NCBI GenBank assembly: GCA_965215045.1
Contig: OZ244031.1
Span: 1,426,001-1,490,000, forward strand
Length of the DNA: 64,000 bases
Origin: G965215045 sp965215045
GTDB lineage: Bacteria > Pseudomonadota > Gammaproteobacteria > JABABF01
Direction: 5' to 3'
The position numbers and the translations under genes are program-made. Under the pieces are notes generated by a model. It was not told the DNA's origin and made no database searches. It was given only the letters and a program-made list of their open reading frames with translations. Position 1 is the first letter of the stretch, and every line of letters begins with the position of its first letter. Positions 26,826-35,392 of the stretch are shown in pieces.

Positions 26826-28093
26826 CGGCTGCCGTCCCCCGGCAGGGGCTGTTCGCCGCGCACCAGGTCCTGGAAGTCTTCGCGCCGGCGCACCAGGTGG
26901 GCCTGGTCCTTGTCGACCATCAACTCGGCCGCGCGCGGCCGGGCATTGTATTGCGAGCTCATGCTGAATGCGTAGGCACCGGCCATGCCGACCGCCAGCA
27001 AGTCGCCCGGCACCGCCTGCAGCCGGCAATTCCGACCCAGCACATCGCCGCTCTCACAGACTGGACCGACCACTTCGCAGGGGGGGGCGCGCTTTTCGTC
27101 TTCTGCGGCACGCACCGTGCGGATCGGATGGCGGGCGTCGTACAGGGCCGGGCGCAGCAGGTCGTTCATCCCGGCATCGCAGACCAGGTGACTGTGCTCC
27201 GCCCCGTTGTCCTTGCGGTACAAGACCCGTGTCAGCAGGATGCCCGCCGCTGCCGCGATGCGTCGTCCCGGCTCCAGGATGAGCTCGAGCCGCTCCTTGA
27301 GCAACCGCTCCCGGAGCACCGCTCCCAGTTCCTCGAAATCGAGCGCGGTCTCCCCGTCGTATGCCACGCCGAAGCCGCCGCCCAGGTCGACGTGGCGGAG
27401 TGCAATGCCCTCGTCCTGGAGCCGGGTGCGCAGGGAGAGCATGCTCTCCAGTGCTTCCAGGAACGGGGCGGGTTCATGGATCTGTGAGCCGATGTGGCAG
27501 GCGATGCCGAGCACTACAAGTTGCGGCAGTTCGGCGGCCTGGCGGTACATCTGCAATGCCGTCTGTTCGTCGACGCCGAACTTGGAAGCCCCGTGCCCGG
27601 TGCGGATGTGCGGGTGCCCGCCGGCCTCGATGCCGGGATTGAGGCGTACCGCCACGCCGGCCTCGCACCCGGCGTCTGCGGCGAGTTCCGCCAGCAGTTC
27701 CAATTCCGCGGGTGATTCCAGGTTAATGCAGAGGATGCCCGCCTGGCAAGCCGCGCGCAATTCCTCCGCGGTTTTACCGACGCCGGAGAAGACCGTTTTG
27801 CGCGGCTCGCCGCCGGCGTGCAGCACGCGCTGCAACTCGCCGCCGGAGACCACGTCAAAACCCGCGCCCAGGGCCGCCAGCGTCTGCAGCACGGCGAGGT
27901 TGCCGTTCGCCTTGACCGCATAGCACAGCAGGTGTCCGAAGCCGGTGAACGGGCGGCTGCAATCATCAAAATTGGCGCGGAGTGCGGCGCGGGAATAGAC
28001 GTACAACGGGGTGCCGAACTGCTCGCCCAGCTGGCGCAGGGGCAGCTCTTCTGCGTACAGTTCCCCGTCCCGGTAGTGGAAGAAGTCGTCCAC
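26822..28093 (-). CDS. lysA: Diaminopimelate decarboxylase (GTG start)
   Basis: 423 residues; PLP enzyme making L-lysine from meso-DAP. The PLP lysine is in CYAVKANGN (Lys 61). GGELQRVLHAG, HIGSQI, VDLGGGFGV, EPGR and the C-terminal GPVCESGDVLGR (substrate/PLP Cys) are intact. No ATG fits: homologues begin at the (V/M)DDFFHYRDGELYAEELPL segment, which matches a GTG at 28093 right after the lptM stop at 28096. Longer in-frame starts would run through lptM in another frame. Confidence 0.94.
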   Translation of the reverse strand: MDDFFHYRDGELYAEELPLRQLGEQFGTPLYVYSRAALRANFDDCSRPFTGFGHLLCYAVKANGNLAVLQTLAALGAGFDVVSGGELQRVLHAGGEPRKTVFSGVGKTAEELRAACQAGILCINLESPAELELLAELAADAGCEAGVAVRLNPGIEAGGHPHIRTGHGASKFGVDEQTALQMYRQAAELPQLVVLGIACHIGSQIHEPAPFLEALESMLSLRTRLQDEGIALRHVDLGGGFGVAYDGETALDFEELGAVLRERLLKERLELILEPGRRIAAAAGILLTRVLYRKDNGAEHSHLVCDAGMNDLLRPALYDARHPIRTVRAAEDEKRAPPCEVVGPVCESGDVLGRNCRLQAVPGDLLAVGMAGAYAFSMSSQYNARPRAAELMVDKDQAHLVRRREDFQDLVRGEQPLPGDGSR

Positions 28094-28095
28094 GT

Positions 28096-28233
28096 TTATT
28101 CTGTCATCGCTGAGAATTGTTCCGCCGGGTGCGGGGGCGGCGTGCCTGGGATTTGCTGCAGGGCACCGCGGTAGCCGCAGCCCGCCGTGAGGCCCAGCAC
28201 GAGGAGCCACAGGCAGAAGCAGGGTTTTTTCAT
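28096..28233 (-). CDS. lptM: Small LptM-like lipoprotein
   Basis: Only 45 residues. A short hydrophobic signal ends in the lipobox LTAGC, and the mature part begins CGYRGALQQIPGTPPP, matching the CGxKGPLY...PP pattern of LptM (YifL). LptM helps LptD, the LPS transporter, fold and form its disulfides at the outer membrane. The place directly upstream of lysA/dapF is the usual one for this gene. The stop lies 2 bases before the lysA GTG, so the pair is probably coupled. Confidence 0.8.
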   Translation of the reverse strand: MKKPCFCLWLLVLGLTAGCGYRGALQQIPGTPPPHPAEQFSAMTE

Positions 28234-28266
28234 GCGCGGTTCCCCGCCCGGCCGGGCGGCCTGCGA

Positions 28267-29535
<1,269 letters not shown>

Positions 29536-29590
29536 GCGAAATGCCCTCTCGCGAGATAACAGCCCGAAACGGGCTGCGGAAAAAATTGCC

Positions 29591-29660
29591 TGGGGAAGGG
29601 TGGGGTGTGGGGTGTGAGGTGTGAGGTGTGAGGTGTGGGGTGTGAGAATTGTGGGAGAAG
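29591..29660 (-). promoter_or_regulatory. G-free, C-rich leader with 7-bp repeats before rho: candidate rut site
   Basis: In the sense of the trxA-rho transcript this 70-nt stretch contains no G at all and is rich in C. It includes six tandem 7-bp units of the type YCACACC (29645-29604; plus strand GGTGTGR). Rho loads on unstructured C-rich, G-poor RNA, and E. coli rho is autoregulated by Rho-dependent attenuation in its leader. The site lies between the trxA stop and the rho start, exactly where such an autoregulatory element should be. Confidence 0.65.
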
Positions 29661-29663
29661 CGT

Positions 29664-29996
29664 TCAGATCTCGGCGTCGATGAAGGCGCACAGCTGTTTC
29701 TTGGAGAGTGCGCCGACTTTCTGGGTCTGCAGTTCGCCTTCCTTGAACAGCATCAGGGTCGGGATGCCGCGCACCCCGTATTTCTGTGGCGTTTCCGGGT
29801 TGGCGTCCACGTCGAGTTTGCATACTTTCAACCGGCCTTCGTAATCACCGGCCACCTCTTCGATGACCGGCAGCATGACCTTGCACGGTCCGCACCACTC
29901 GGCCCAGAAATCGACCAGCACCGGGTCCTTGGACTGCAATACCTGTTCACTGAAATCCCCGTCGCTGAGGATCACGATATTGCTGTTTTCATTCAT
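29664..29996 (-). CDS. trxA: Thioredoxin
   Basis: 110 residues. General cytoplasmic disulfide reductase. The active site is FWAEWCGPCK; the cis-proline loop is seen as RGIPTLMLFKEG. PVIEEVAGDYEGRLKVCKLDVDANPE is typical of the fold. The ATG at 29996 is preceded by GGAGG (GGAGGAACCCC on this strand), which selects it over the upstream frame. Next gene downstream is rho. Confidence 0.96.
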   Translation of the reverse strand: MNENSNIVILSDGDFSEQVLQSKDPVLVDFWAEWCGPCKVMLPVIEEVAGDYEGRLKVCKLDVDANPETPQKYGVRGIPTLMLFKEGELQTQKVGALSKKQLCAFIDAEI

Positions 29997-30082
29997 GGGA
30001 GGGGTTCCTCCGGGAACTTCTGACGCCGAACTCAGTTCTGGAAAGCGGTGTTGTATTTGAAGGAGCTCGTATCCCCGGTTCA

Positions 30083-30112
30083 TTGACACCCGGGGTATTT
30101 GCGCGGAATAAT
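30083..30112 (+). promoter_or_regulatory. Probable sigma-70 promoter of elbB
   Basis: TTGACA (30083-30088), an 18-base spacer and AATAAT (30107-30112) give a near-consensus promoter about 85 bases before the elbB start. It lies within the trxA/elbB divergent gap. Confidence 0.55.
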
Positions 30113-30116
30113 TATA
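30111..30116 (-). promoter_or_regulatory. Possible -10 box of trxA
   Basis: TATAAT on the minus strand, 115 bases before the trxA start and overlapping the elbB -10 region face to face. No good -35 hexamer is visible 16-18 bases upstream. Overlap of divergent promoters would make the two genes compete. Confidence 0.35.
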
Positions 30117-30198
30117 TACCCTATCCAGACCCGTGCGGCAACCCCCCCGTACCGCGGCCGGAGAGGACCCCGGAGAACTGAGACCGAGAGCAAAGATA

Positions 30199-30864
30199 AT
30201 GGCAGCAGCCAACCCTAAGGTGGCAGTCGTTCTTTCCGGCTGCGGCGTCTACGACGGTGCGGAGATCAGCGAGAGCGTGCTGACCCTGCTGGCACTGGAC
30301 CAGCAGGGTGCAGAATACCGTTGCCTGGCACCGGATATTGAACAGCACCATGTGATCGACCACCTGGGCGGCGAAGAGCAGCCCGGTGAGAGCCGCAACG
30401 TGCGCCGGGAAGCCGCGCGCATCGCCCGCGGCGAGGTGGATGACCTGGCCCGGGCGGACCCGGCAGAATTCCAGGCACTGATTGTCCCGGGCGGCTACGG
30501 GGCGGCCAAGAATCTCTGCGATTATGCGCTCAGTGGTGCGGGGCATACCGTGCAGGAGGATTTCCTGCGCTTTGCCCGCGCCCTGCACCAGTCGGGAGCA
30601 CCGATCGGGCTGATCTGCATCGCCCCGGTGATGTCTGCGGCGATATGCGGCGAAGGGGTGCAATGCACGGTGGGCAACGACCCGCAGACCGCCCAGCACA
30701 TCCGGGAGATGGGTGCCGAACACGTGGAATGCCCCGTGGACGAGATGCGCGTGGACCGGGAGCGCAAGCTGGTCACCACCCCGGCCTACATGATGGCTCG
30801 CTCTGTGGATGAGGCTTACCGCGGCATTTCGGCACTGGTCAAGGAGGTGCTGGCACTGGTCTGA
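30199..30864 (+). CDS. elbB: ElbB-type glyoxalase (DJ-1/PfpI-like)
   Basis: 221 residues. Isoprenoid-biosynthesis-associated protein ElbB of the DJ-1/PfpI superfamily; E. coli ElbB has glyoxalase activity and was named for raising lycopene. Seen: VAVVLSGCGVYDGAEISE at the N-terminus, ALIVPGGYGAAKNL, and GLICIAPVM, which holds the nucleophile-elbow Cys. VGNDPQTA and the C-terminal TPAYMM segment are also family-typical. The ATG at 30199 was chosen by homology; an in-frame start at 30133 would overlap the leader. Confidence 0.93.
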   Translation: MAAANPKVAVVLSGCGVYDGAEISESVLTLLALDQQGAEYRCLAPDIEQHHVIDHLGGEEQPGESRNVRREAARIARGEVDDLARADPAEFQALIVPGGYGAAKNLCDYALSGAGHTVQEDFLRFARALHQSGAPIGLICIAPVMSAAICGEGVQCTVGNDPQTAQHIREMGAEHVECPVDEMRVDRERKLVTTPAYMMARSVDEAYRGISALVKEVLALV

Positions 30865-31185
30865 GTCCCGGCAACGCCTCCCCCCGCGCTCGTTGCCTCC
30901 AAGCTCGCCCCACTCCCACTTCCGCTCGTTCGCGCCTTCCCCCGCGCGCGCGTTGCCCCATTTCTCATACGGCCCTATAAACTTTTCATGCGCGCCTCCC
31001 CGCGCGCGCACGTTGCCTCTCTTTGCTTCACGCACTGGGGGCCACGCACGCCGCGCTTTCATCCTCCCAGGTCGCAGTCCGCTTTGCCCCACGCATTGAG
31101 GGGCGCGCATCGGGGACCTTGCTTCGGTGCTGTGATCGCCGCCACAGCCGCAGTGCTTTCAGGATGCCGGGCCGCAGCAGCGCAG
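30865..31185. other. C-rich gap after elbB with three degenerate repeats
   Basis: About 320 bases without a convincing gene. The plus strand is rich in C relative to G over the first 150 bases. Three related blocks of about 25 bases of the form CCTYCCCCGCGCGCGCGTTGCC occur at 30877, 30935 and 30995, spaced 58-60 bases apart. No intrinsic terminator is seen after elbB, so this could be a Rho-dependent termination zone (inference). Confidence 0.4.
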
Positions 31186-31575
31186 TTATCCGTCGTCGTC
31201 CTGACGCAACCGCAGTGCAATCCAGGCGCGCCGTTTGTCCCGTCCGCTCAGGCGCGCGAAAAAGTCTCCCACTGCCATCCAGGTGCCGTACTTGCGCCGC
31301 AGTGCGGCATGCGCCCGATGCTGTTCCTCCTCCGTCTCCAGCAGCTGCGCTTCGGCCTCGCACCATTCGCCCAGCAGCCCGCCCAGTGCTCCACAGGGGG
31401 CGACGCGCGCCCTGTGGGAAGCGCGAATGCGCCCGACCTTGCCGGCGTCTCCGGCAGAGAACACGTAGCCGGTGCCGTCCTCCCAGGCACACCACACCGG
31501 CGTATTGACCGCGGTTCCGTCGGCCTTGAAAGTCGACAGGTTAATGTACCGCGCCTGGTAGATGGGTTCGTTCAT
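31186..31575 (-). CDS. PPOX-class (pyridoxamine phosphate oxidase-like) F420/FMN-binding protein
   Basis: 129 residues of the split beta-barrel flavin-binding fold. ARYINLSTFKADGTAVNTPVW, TGYVFSAGDAGKVGRIR and ARVAPCGALGG fit the TIGR03666-like PPOX proteins (Rv2061c type) often called F420-dependent. Cofactor choice cannot be proven here. The ATG at 31575 overlaps the stop of the HsaA-like gene (ATGA), so the two are translationally coupled and may share flavin or a substrate. Confidence 0.75.
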   Translation of the reverse strand: MNEPIYQARYINLSTFKADGTAVNTPVWCAWEDGTGYVFSAGDAGKVGRIRASHRARVAPCGALGGLLGEWCEAEAQLLETEEEQHRAHAALRRKYGTWMAVGDFFARLSGRDKRRAWIALRLRQDDDG

Positions 31576-32792
31576 ACAAACAGGTCGTTGTTTTCCACGC
31601 CCAGCTGCACGCCGCCATAATTGCGCTCGAAAGCGGTCGGGTTGTTCGCCACGTGGGCGCGGCTTACGCGGATGTCCAGGAACCACTGCTGGATGCGGCT
31701 GTCTAAGAATACCGAGCGCCCGCCCGCCGAGGCGAACATGCGGTTGGTCGCCTCCAGGCACTTGTCGACCACCAGTGCTGCCTGGTAGCGCGCCCGCACC
31801 CGGTCTTCGAGCGGGATTTCCCTGCCGTTTTCCGTGCACTCCATCATCTGCCCGAAGTTCCGGTAGAGCACGGCCTCCATCTCGTCGATGGTGTTGGCGG
31901 TCCGGGAGATGACCGCCTGCGTGTGCGGGTCGGCGGCGAGCTTGGCGGGGTCGCTGCTGGCCTTGCTCTGGGCGCCCTCTGTAAACAGTTTGAGCATGGT
32001 TTTGAGTGCCCCGATGGGCGGCGTGGATACGGCGCGCACGAAAATCTGTCCCCAGGGAATGGAGAAAATCGGCGCATCATGCACGGCATTGCCCGGGTTG
32101 GTCAGTGCAAAACCATCCATCTGCTTGTGCGTGCGGTACTCCGGCACGAAGGCGTCCTTGACCACGATGTCTTTGCTGCCGGTGCCCTGCAGACCCATCA
32201 CGTGCCAGGTGTCGACGATCTCGTAATCCTTGCGCGGCACGAGAAAGGTGCGGTAACCCTCCCCGGGAATAATGCCGCCCAGCAGTGCCCACTCGCAGTG
32301 ATCGCAGCCGCTGGACCAGCCCCAGCGCCCGCTGAAGCGAAAACCGTCCTTGGCGGTTTCGATCTTGCCCATCGGCGCATACGAGGAAGACATCAGGCAG
32401 TCCGGATCGTCGTTCCAGACTTCCTGCTGCGCCCGTTCATCGAACAGCGCCAGCTGGAAAGGATGCACGCCGATGACGCCGCAGACCCAGCCGGTGGACA
32501 TGCAGGACTCGGCAATCTTCATGTCCAGGGCGCAGAAATCTTGGGGCAGCAATTCGAATCCCCCGTACTTCTTCGGCTGCAGCACGCGAAAATAACCGCT
32601 CTCCTTGAGTTCCTGCACCGTCTCCTCGGGCAGGCTGCGCCGCTCACGGGTCTGGTCGATGCGCGCGGCAATGCCCGGGAGCAGGGCCTCTACATTGGCA
32701 TACAGGGTTTTTCGCTCTATTTCCCTGGCGGGATTGGAATCGGTAAAAGGCGGTTGCAGTTTGCAGGCGGTGTCGGCAGCGGCATCCATCAT
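31572..32792 (-). CDS. HsaA-like flavin-dependent monooxygenase of the acyl-CoA dehydrogenase fold
   Basis: 406 residues. ACAD-fold oxygenase related to HsaA/HpaB-group enzymes that hydroxylate phenols with reduced flavin. Seen: ETVQELKESGYFRVLQPKKYGGFE, ESCMSTGWVCGVIGVHPFQLALF, GFRFSGRWGWSSGCDHCEWALLGG, WHVMGLQGTGSKDIVV and the C-terminal SAGGRSVFLDSRIQQWFLDIR. The ACAD catalytic Glu region is not conserved, which argues for oxygenase chemistry. Two consecutive ATGs (32792, 32789) follow GGGAG. A reductase partner is needed; the coupled PPOX protein might supply or bind flavin. Confidence 0.82.
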   Translation of the reverse strand: MMDAAADTACKLQPPFTDSNPAREIERKTLYANVEALLPGIAARIDQTRERRSLPEETVQELKESGYFRVLQPKKYGGFELLPQDFCALDMKIAESCMSTGWVCGVIGVHPFQLALFDERAQQEVWNDDPDCLMSSSYAPMGKIETAKDGFRFSGRWGWSSGCDHCEWALLGGIIPGEGYRTFLVPRKDYEIVDTWHVMGLQGTGSKDIVVKDAFVPEYRTHKQMDGFALTNPGNAVHDAPIFSIPWGQIFVRAVSTPPIGALKTMLKLFTEGAQSKASSDPAKLAADPHTQAVISRTANTIDEMEAVLYRNFGQMMECTENGREIPLEDRVRARYQAALVVDKCLEATNRMFASAGGRSVFLDSRIQQWFLDIRVSRAHVANNPTAFERNYGGVQLGVENNDLFV

Positions 32793-33186
32793 GGTTTCTC
32801 CCGTGTTTATGCCGGTGAATATACCGGTATCTCCCGTTCTTGTGCAAGTGGAAGAGCAAATTTTGTCAGACTCGATGAGTGCTATTCCGTTCCCGGCCCC
32901 CGTCCCCGCCCGCCGGTGACCATGCGCCCGGGGCCGGGGGCCGGAAACGGACCGCGCCCCGGTGAACATCCGCCCTGTGTGCGGGCAGTCGTGTTATCTA
33001 AAAGCCCTGCGCGCCGGTGAACATCCGCCCTGTGTGCGGGCAGTCATGTTGTCTAAAAGCCCTGCGCCCCGGCAAAAATCTGCTCCGGGTGCGGGTCACC
33101 GGGAAGGCACCACAGTTTGCGGGCACGGGATGCCGGTGGGATAATACGCCGCAGGCTATGCGGTATTTTTCCACTCGCCCCGGGCG
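32793..33186. other. Divergent gap between the HsaA-like gene and dnaX
   Basis: 394 bases without a gene. The left part is GC-rich (runs of CCGG and CCCGCC). The centre holds two 55-bp tandem repeats, listed separately. The right 110 bases lead into dnaX; no strong promoter hexamers are recognised there, although GATAATAC at 33139-33146 resembles a weak -10. Confidence 0.3.
32961..33070. repeat. Two 55-bp tandem repeats (plus a degenerate third) upstream of dnaX
   Basis: Units start at 32961 and 33016 with GGTGAACATCCGCCCTGTGT and differ at only a few bases. A partial, degenerate third unit begins near 33069 (GGCAAAAATCTGCTCCGGGT). Each unit can form a small GCCC/GGGC hairpin. The array lies in an intergenic region and is not spaced like a CRISPR. 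Confidence 0.8.
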
Positions 33187-34743
33187 ATGAGTTACGAAGT
33201 GTTGGCGCGCAAGTGGCGTCCCGCACACTTTGCGCAGATGGTGGGACAGGAGGCAGTGGTGCGCGCCCTGCGTCATGCCCTGGAGCAGGACCGCTTGCAT
33301 CACGCCTACTTGTTCACCGGCACCCGGGGCGTGGGCAAGACCACGGTGGCGCGTATCCTGGCGCGTTGTCTGAACTGCGAGCAGGGCGTCGGCCCGGAGC
33401 CCTGCGATACCTGTTCCAGCTGCGAGGAGATTCGCAGCGGCCGTTTCCCCGACCTGATCGAAGTCGACGCCGCTTCCCGTACCAAGGTCGAGGATACGCG
33501 GGAGCTGCTGGAAAACGTGCAATACACGCCCTCGCGCGGGCGTTTCAAGATCTACCTGGTCGACGAAGTGCATATGCTCTCCGGGCACAGTTTTAATGCC
33601 CTGCTCAAAACCCTGGAAGAACCGCCGGAGCACGTCAAGTTCCTGCTCGCCACCACCGACCCGCAAAAACTGCCGCCGACGGTGCTCTCGCGTTGCCTGC
33701 AATTCCACCTGCGCCATGTGCCCGCCCAGGAGATTGCCCGCTACCTGCAGAGCATGCTCGCCGACGAGAAAGTCAGTGCCGAGCCCGGCGCATTGCAGCA
33801 GTTGGCCGCGGCGGCACAGGGCAGCGTGCGCGACGCCATCAGTCTCACCGACCAGGCCATCGCCCACGGCGGCGGACGCCTGGTCGAGCAGGAAGTGCGG
33901 GAGATGCTGGGCGCAGTCGACCGGGGGCGGGTGATGCGTCTGCTGGGTGCGCTGGTGGACGGCGATGGCCGCACCCTGTTGCAGGAAGTGCAGCAGTTGT
34001 CCGAGCTGTGCCCCGACTACGAGGGGGTCCTCCGGGAGTTGCTGGGCGTGCTCCATCGCATGGCGGTCCTCCAGGCGGTGCCGGAACTGGAGACCGGGGA
34101 CGAGGAAGAGAGCCAGGGGCGGGAACTGCGGGAACTGGCCCGGCGCCTCTCCCCCGAACAACTGCAATTGTTTTACCAGGCGGGAGTGATCGGGCGTCGC
34201 GATTTTTACCTGGCACCCGACCCGCGCAGTTCCCTGGAAATGGCCCTGCTGCGCATGCTCTCCTTCTTGCCCGCGACCCGGGCCGCCCCCCTGGCAGGGG
34301 AAGAGACGCCGGGGGCATCGACAGCCGAACAGCGGGAACGCACAGAACCTGTTGCGGCCCCCGCAGCAACAGAACCCGCTGCCGCCGCAGCAACAGAACC
34401 CGCCGCCTCGCAGCCGGAACCGCCATCGCAGCCGCCGCAGCCGGAACCCGCAGAGACCGCGGCCCCTGTCGCTTTGCAGGCCGAAAAGCAGCCGCAGGGG
34501 GAAGCTGCAGAGCCTGCCGTCCCCGCAGTGCCAGAACCCGCGGCTTCCGCAGTGCCAGAACCCGCGTCCCCCGCAGTGCCAGAACCCGCATCCCCCGCAG
34601 TGCCAGAACCCGCCGCCGCCGAGGGAGCGGCGCAACAGCAGGCGGCAGAGCGGTTGCGCCAGGACCCGGGGGCGCGCCTCCTGCAACGGCGTTTTGATGC
34701 GGAATTGCAACCCGACAGCGTGCGCTCGTACAAGGATTCTTAA
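33187..34743 (+). CDS. dnaX: DNA polymerase III subunit gamma/tau with reduced C-terminal domain
   Basis: 518 residues; clamp-loader ATPase and replisome organiser. Walker A is GTRGVGKTT (45-53), the zinc cysteines are C64, C73, C76 and C79, Walker B is YLVDEVHML, and the sensor region is PTVLSRCLQF. Domain III follows to about 370. A Pro/Ala/Glu-rich linker (about 375-485) leads directly to a short tail, RRFDAELQPDSVRSYKDS, that resembles the extreme end of E. coli tau (RRFFDAELDEESIRPI). The ~130-residue alpha-binding body of tau that should precede this tail is missing. E. coli tau is 643 aa. No A-AAA-AAG frameshift site is seen. Confidence 0.93.
   Translation: MSYEVLARKWRPAHFAQMVGQEAVVRALRHALEQDRLHHAYLFTGTRGVGKTTVARILARCLNCEQGVGPEPCDTCSSCEEIRSGRFPDLIEVDAASRTKVEDTRELLENVQYTPSRGRFKIYLVDEVHMLSGHSFNALLKTLEEPPEHVKFLLATTDPQKLPPTVLSRCLQFHLRHVPAQEIARYLQSMLADEKVSAEPGALQQLAAAAQGSVRDAISLTDQAIAHGGGRLVEQEVREMLGAVDRGRVMRLLGALVDGDGRTLLQEVQQLSELCPDYEGVLRELLGVLHRMAVLQAVPELETGDEEESQGRELRELARRLSPEQLQLFYQAGVIGRRDFYLAPDPRSSLEMALLRMLSFLPATRAAPLAGEETPGASTAEQRERTEPVAAPAATEPAAAAATEPAASQPEPPSQPPQPEPAETAAPVALQAEKQPQGEAAEPAVPAVPEPAASAVPEPASPAVPEPASPAVPEPAAAEGAAQQQAAERLRQDPGARLLQRRFDAELQPDSVRSYKDS
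34523..34620. repeat. 24-bp minisatellite in dnaX encoding VPEPA(A/S)xA repeats
   Basis: Four in-frame 24-bp units begin near 34525, 34549, 34573 and 34597, each containing GCAGTGCCAGAACCCGC. Two related units (GCAGCAACAGAACCCGC) occur 24 bases apart at 34363 and 34387. Unit length is a multiple of three, so copy changes keep the dnaX frame and only alter the linker length. Confidence 0.85.
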
Positions 34744-34747
34744 CTCG

Positions 34748-35341
34748 ATGGCCTACAGTCCCCTGCTGCAGGAGTTGTGTGAGCGATTGCGTTGCCTGCC
34801 CGGCGTCGGCCCCCGGGGTGCCCGGCGCATGGCCCTGCACCTGCTGGAGCGGGACCGGGAGGGCGGTCGGCGACTGGCGGAATGCCTGGAGCGGGCGATG
34901 GAGCGGATCGGGCACTGCCGCCATTGCCGGTCCCTGTGCGAGGAGGAAGTCTGCGGTATCTGCACCGACCAGGGGCGGGACGGCACGCTGCTCTGCGTGG
35001 TGGAAACCCCGGCCGACATGGAGGCGGTGGAGCAGGCGGGCGGCTACCGCGGGCGCTACTTTGTATTGCTGGGCCGGCTGTCCCCCATCGATGGCATCGG
35101 GCCGGAGGAACTGGGCTTTGAACAGCTGTGCGCACGGGTCCGCAACGGTGTGCGCGAATTGATTCTTGCCACCAGCACCACGGTGGAAGGAGATGCGACC
35201 GCGATGTTTCTCGCCGAACGCCTGCGCGACCAGGACACGTTGATTTCGCGTATCGCGCACGGAGTACCCCTGGGCGGGGAACTGGATTTCGTTGACGGCG
35301 GCACGCTGGCACATGCTTTCAACAGTCGGCAGAAGATATGA
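34748..35341 (+). CDS. recR: Recombination mediator RecR
   Basis: 197 residues; works with RecF/RecO to load RecA on gapped DNA. The helix-hairpin-helix is LPGVGPRGARRMALHLL (17-33), the zinc finger cysteines are C57, C60, C69 and C72, and the Toprim domain follows (LLCVVETPADMEAVE; GIGPEEL; ILATSTTVEGDATAMFL). The ATG lies 4 bases after the dnaX stop. In most gammaproteobacteria ybaB (ebfC) stands between dnaX and recR; it is absent here. Confidence 0.96.
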   Translation: MAYSPLLQELCERLRCLPGVGPRGARRMALHLLERDREGGRRLAECLERAMERIGHCRHCRSLCEEEVCGICTDQGRDGTLLCVVETPADMEAVEQAGGYRGRYFVLLGRLSPIDGIGPEELGFEQLCARVRNGVRELILATSTTVEGDATAMFLAERLRDQDTLISRIAHGVPLGGELDFVDGGTLAHAFNSRQKI

Positions 35342-35392
35342 AAGTCGTGCCGAAGACCTTGCATTCTTGCGTTGTGCCGGGGACACCGCACC

